Shown here piece after piece: positions 5,926-7,180 of a DNA stretch of 7,180 nucleotides. The stretch comes from DASTDH01 sp035601575 (GTDB lineage Bacteria > Verrucomicrobiota > Verrucomicrobiia > Chthoniobacterales > JAFAMB01). The number at the start of each line of letters is the position of its first letter. The stretch's first letter is position 1. The notes beneath the pieces are model-generated. The model had not been told where the DNA came from and searched no databases. It saw only the letters and a program-made list of their open reading frames with translations. The position numbers and the translations under genes are program-made. The DNA is taken from positions 1 through 7,180 of the forward strand of contig DATNNZ010000548.1 of NCBI GenBank assembly GCA_035601575.1, written 5' to 3'.

Positions 5926-6147
5926 ATGGACTTTATGCAACAATCGATTCGCAACGAAATACCCGGCACCGTGAAGGAGATTATCTCGGACAAAGTGCTG
6001 AGCGAGATCATCGTGGAGACCCGCATCGGCGAGATGGCCGCCGTTATTACCACACGCTCGGTGCAAGACATGGGGCTTAAGGTAGGCGACCGCGTCGCGG
6101 CCCTCGTCAAAGCAACCAACGTCTCCCTGCGTCTCCCAGGTTTTTAA
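5926..6147 (+). CDS. Molybdenum-pterin-binding protein (Mop/TOBE domain), 73 aa
   Basis: This is a molbindin-type protein: a single TOBE (Mop) domain that binds molybdate or tungstate in the cytoplasm. Its roles in the family are storage, homeostasis or delivery of the oxyanion for molybdenum cofactor. The sequence shows the family pattern: SIRNEIPGTVKEI (usual form S-A-R-N-x-x-x-G-x-V), a central strand pair VLSEIIVETRIGEMAAVITT, then RSVQDMGLKVGDRVAALVKA and TNVSLRL. Length fits the usual 68-70 residues, and such proteins assemble as oligomers. ATG 5926 (MDFMQQS) is chosen because GGAG lies 7 bases before it. ATG 5935 (MQQSIRNE) matches the usual family N-terminus and is the main alternative. 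The frame is open upstream to 5797 but that part is not Mop-like. No modABC genes are in the window. It converges on the 62-aa gene across the hairpin at 6221. Confidence 0.85.
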   Translation: MDFMQQSIRNEIPGTVKEIISDKVLSEIIVETRIGEMAAVITTRSVQDMGLKVGDRVAALVKATNVSLRLPGF

Positions 6148-6220
6148 AGGGATCGCCCTCTTTCTTTTTCCCAAGTAGTTCGGCGCCTGAGCCGTTGCAT
6201 CGCTTTCGGCCGTTACGACA

Positions 6221-6246
6221 AGCCCGCCGGGGAGACTCGGCGGGTT
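6221..6246. terminator. Bidirectional terminator-like hairpin between convergent genes (copy 3)
   Basis: CCCGCCG (6223-6229) pairs perfectly with CGGCGGG (6238-6244), extended by a G-U and an A-U pair, around an 8-base loop GGGAGACT. On + it is followed by TCATTTGTTT, a weak U-rich tract. It lies 74 bases after the Mop stop (6147) and 22 bases after the stop of the convergent 62-aa gene (6268), so it probably serves both. Confidence 0.65.
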
Positions 6247-6267
6247 CATTTGTTTAGCCTGTAGCGG

Positions 6268-6456
6268 CTATGCAACTTTTCGGTCGTTAATTTTCGTTCG
6301 CGCAATTTCGGCCATGATCCTCGAAAGCGATGCGAGTTCTTCATCCTGAACCTCGGTATTGCGAACAGTGGCTAAGCTCACGTGTAGCACCTGCAGCTCG
6401 TCGTCTTCTAGCTGATCAAGCAAGTCATCAAAGGCCCACTGGCGTTGGTCTTTCAT
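6268..6456 (-). CDS. Hypothetical small acidic protein, 62 aa
   Basis: The frame runs from ATG at 6456 to TAG at 6268-6270. It begins MKDQRQWAFDDLLDQLEDDE, continues LQVLHVSLATVRNTEVQDEE, and ends LASLSRIMAEIARTKINDRKVA. The protein is strongly acidic in its first two thirds and basic at its end. Heptad-like Leu/Ile/Val spacing (L12, L13, L16, L21, L24, L28) predicts an amphipathic or coiled-coil helix pair. It has no signal peptide or membrane segment. No family is recognised. There is no clear Shine-Dalgarno sequence. It is a single gene, convergent with the Mop gene; the tRNA-fragment region lies upstream. Confidence 0.65.
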   Translation of the reverse strand: MKDQRQWAFDDLLDQLEDDELQVLHVSLATVRNTEVQDEELASLSRIMAEIARTKINDRKVA

Positions 6457-6506
6457 CGCGGAATCATAACAAGATCTTGGCGCGGAATCGACAAAATTGG
6501 ACGTAA

Positions 6507-6589
6507 TACAACCAGCAGTACAACCTACTCAAAAACGGCGATAGCCGATTTAGGTAAATCCTTGTTAATCAGGTAGTTCCAATACAACC
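6507..6589 (+). repeat. Three TACAACC direct repeats beside a tRNA fragment
   Basis: TACAACC occurs at 6507-6513, 6519-6525 and 6583-6589, the first two 12 bases apart. The last directly abuts the tRNA 3'-end fragment. In attachment sites of tyrosine recombinases, short direct repeats (arm-type sites) flank a tRNA-derived core, so the arrangement is suggestive. No integrase gene is in the window, and three heptamers could be chance. Confidence 0.35.
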
Positions 6590-6617
6590 AACCCTAGCGG
6601 GATTCGAACCCGTGTGA
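6588..6617 (-). other. tRNA 3'-end fragment (T-arm and part of the acceptor)
   Basis: Read on -, GTCACACGGGTTCGAATCCCGCTAGGG has a full T-arm: CGGG, loop TTCGAAT, CCCG (6598-6612 on +), followed by a possible acceptor 3' strand. It most resembles the end of a tRNA-Glu type (ACACGGGTTCGAATCCCG). No matching D-arm, anticodon arm or 5' acceptor strand exists upstream. Only a CCCTA at about 6624-6628 could pair with TAGGG. It is therefore a fragment, of the sort left by integrative elements that target tRNA genes, and not a working tRNA. Confidence 0.65.
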
Positions 6618-6748
6618 CAACTTAGGGGAAACGTGACTCTTCGCTCCCAAAACCGAAATTTTAGCATGACCCTTTCCGTAACTAGACCCGTTTTAAACTC
6701 TGTTTTTGAGACGTCTAATCGCCCGCAAATCGGCTCTGGGACTTACTC
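6618..6748. other. Non-coding spacer between tRNA fragment and degenerate tRNA-Pro
   Basis: AT-rich words (AAATTTTAGC, CGTTTTAAACTCTG) lie at about 6656-6705. No gene, terminator or promoter pair is convincing here. The reading frame open on + through this stretch and into the tRNA is an artefact of the tRNA sequence. Confidence 0.5.
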
Positions 6749-6826
6749 TCGGGGAGACTGGATTCGAACCAGCGACATCCTGCACCCAAAGCACTGCTTG
6801 AGGCGTAAAGGCCTACATTGCCCCCG
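6749..6826 (-). pseudogene. Degenerate tRNA-Pro (anticodon UGG)
   Basis: The 3' half is canonical: anticodon loop TTTGGGT (6784-6790 on +, anticodon TGG), 3' anticodon strand GCAGG, variable ATGTC, T-arm GCTGG-TTCGAAT-CCAGT, acceptor strand CTCCCCG and discriminator A. No CCA is encoded. The 5' half is abnormal. The 5' anticodon strand AGTGC pairs at only three of five positions. The D region (AGGC-CTTTAC-GCCT) lacks the GG of a normal D-loop. The 5' acceptor CGGGGGC pairs at six of seven positions, one of them G-U. Total length is 78 bases, too long for this class without CCA. It is best read as a pseudo-tRNA or an integration-disrupted copy; a sequence error is less likely because several features fail. 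Confidence 0.65.
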
Positions 6827-7034
6827 TTGAGTTGAGGTTACGAATTGCTCCTGGAACTGGCGGTGTCCCGGAAACCGAGCATTTCGCCTTAGACCGTTGT
6901 CAACAATTGTCAATCCGGGAAGCTAGCTTCAGCATTCATCGGAAATCATCGAAACGCATAAGGACGAATGACTTTATGCTCTCGATGGCTCGAAAAGCGG
7001 CTCCCAGTCTTGATTTCCGCTTTGAGACTTGATC
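6827..7034. other. Spacer between tRNA-Pro-like element and tRNA-Leu, no gene seen
   Basis: No frame here looks coding. The only structure noticed is a direct repeat TTGTCAA at 6897-6903 and 6907-6913, spaced 10 bases. On - this gives two TTGACA words upstream of the tRNA-Pro-like element, but no -10 box lies at the right distance. Confidence 0.5.
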
Positions 7035-7118
7035 TGCCGATGGAGGGGATCGAACCCACACTCTCTTGCGAGAACTGGATTTTGAGTCCAGCGCGTCTGC
7101 CAATTCCGCCACATCGGC
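7035..7118 (-). tRNA. tRNA-Leu (anticodon CAA)
   Basis: This is a complete 84-base class II tRNA that reads UUG codons. The acceptor strands GCCGATG (7112-7118 on +) and CATCGGC (7036-7042) pair perfectly, with discriminator A at 7035. The D-arm GCG...CGC has GG in its loop. The anticodon arm is CTGGA-CTCAAAA-TCCAG with anticodon CAA (complement of 7082-7084). The long variable arm (CTC-GCAA-GAG) is typical of Leu. The T-arm GTGGG-TTCGATC-CCCTC has one U-U mismatch, a small oddity. CCA is not encoded (GATC follows). It is the only intact RNA gene in the window. Confidence 0.95.
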
Positions 7119-7180
7119 CGCTGAGCAGGGATGAAGTGTTAAACCGTTCCAGCCGAAACGCAAGTGTTCGGTAGGAGGTT

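Noticed and set aside
5742..6249. Two long open frames on - opposite the Mop gene
   Set aside because: The Mop frame on + has a recognised family pattern and a ribosome-binding site. The - frames are Ser/Thr- and Arg/Asp/His-rich shadows. The end of one of them (SIAIVSNDGPDPAGNKDFQC) looks slightly protein-like but has no supporting start or homologue I recognise.
6633..7174. Short open frames over the tRNA region, such as one reading RGDWIRTSDILHPK
   Set aside because: These are the familiar spurious translations of tRNA sequences (the T-arm and anticodon arm read as protein).

Overview
This 7.2-kb window is bacterial, with moderate GC content. It looks like a fragment of a soil bacterium, possibly of the Verrucomicrobiota (Chthoniobacterales/Spartobacteria type). 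That placement is inference. It rests on a large YVTN beta-propeller/autotransporter gene with a PATR motif, sparse and weak ribosome-binding sites, recurring GCCCGCCGG-type hairpins, and many very small uncharacterised genes. No universal marker gene is present to confirm it.

Layout. Positions 1-850 (+ strand) hold the C-terminal domain of a small uncharacterised protein whose upstream half is out of frame, then a short companion reading frame. Positions 838-3716 (- strand) hold one large secreted protein: signal sequence, seven YVTN beta-propeller blades, a short passenger with a PATR motif, and a C-terminal autotransporter barrel ending in YRF. It is split in two by a one-base frame break near 2993-3000. 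Positions 3717-4614 hold tiny genes: a Cys-rich ORF on + (3876-4027, frame-broken) and two ORFs on - (4385-4281 and 4249-4115). Positions 4615-5745 (- strand) hold a compact cluster of four small uncharacterised genes, three of them with a probable one-base frame break. Positions 5926-6147 (+) encode a stand-alone molybdenum-pterin-binding (Mop/TOBE) protein. It converges on a 62-aa hypothetical gene (6268-6456, -) across a shared hairpin. Positions 6457-7180 are non-coding: a tRNA 3'-end fragment flanked by TACAACC repeats, a degenerate tRNA-Pro(UGG), and an intact tRNA-Leu(CAA), all on the - strand.

The most striking cross-cutting signal is that five to seven reading frames in 7 kb each become coherent after adding or removing a single base, often in a short homopolymer. 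This fits uncorrected indel errors in an assembly better than independent gene decay, but the sequence alone cannot decide. With those indels repaired, the window encodes one cell-surface propeller autotransporter, one molybdate/tungstate-binding protein, and about nine small proteins of unknown function, beside a tRNA region with scars typical of integration sites.
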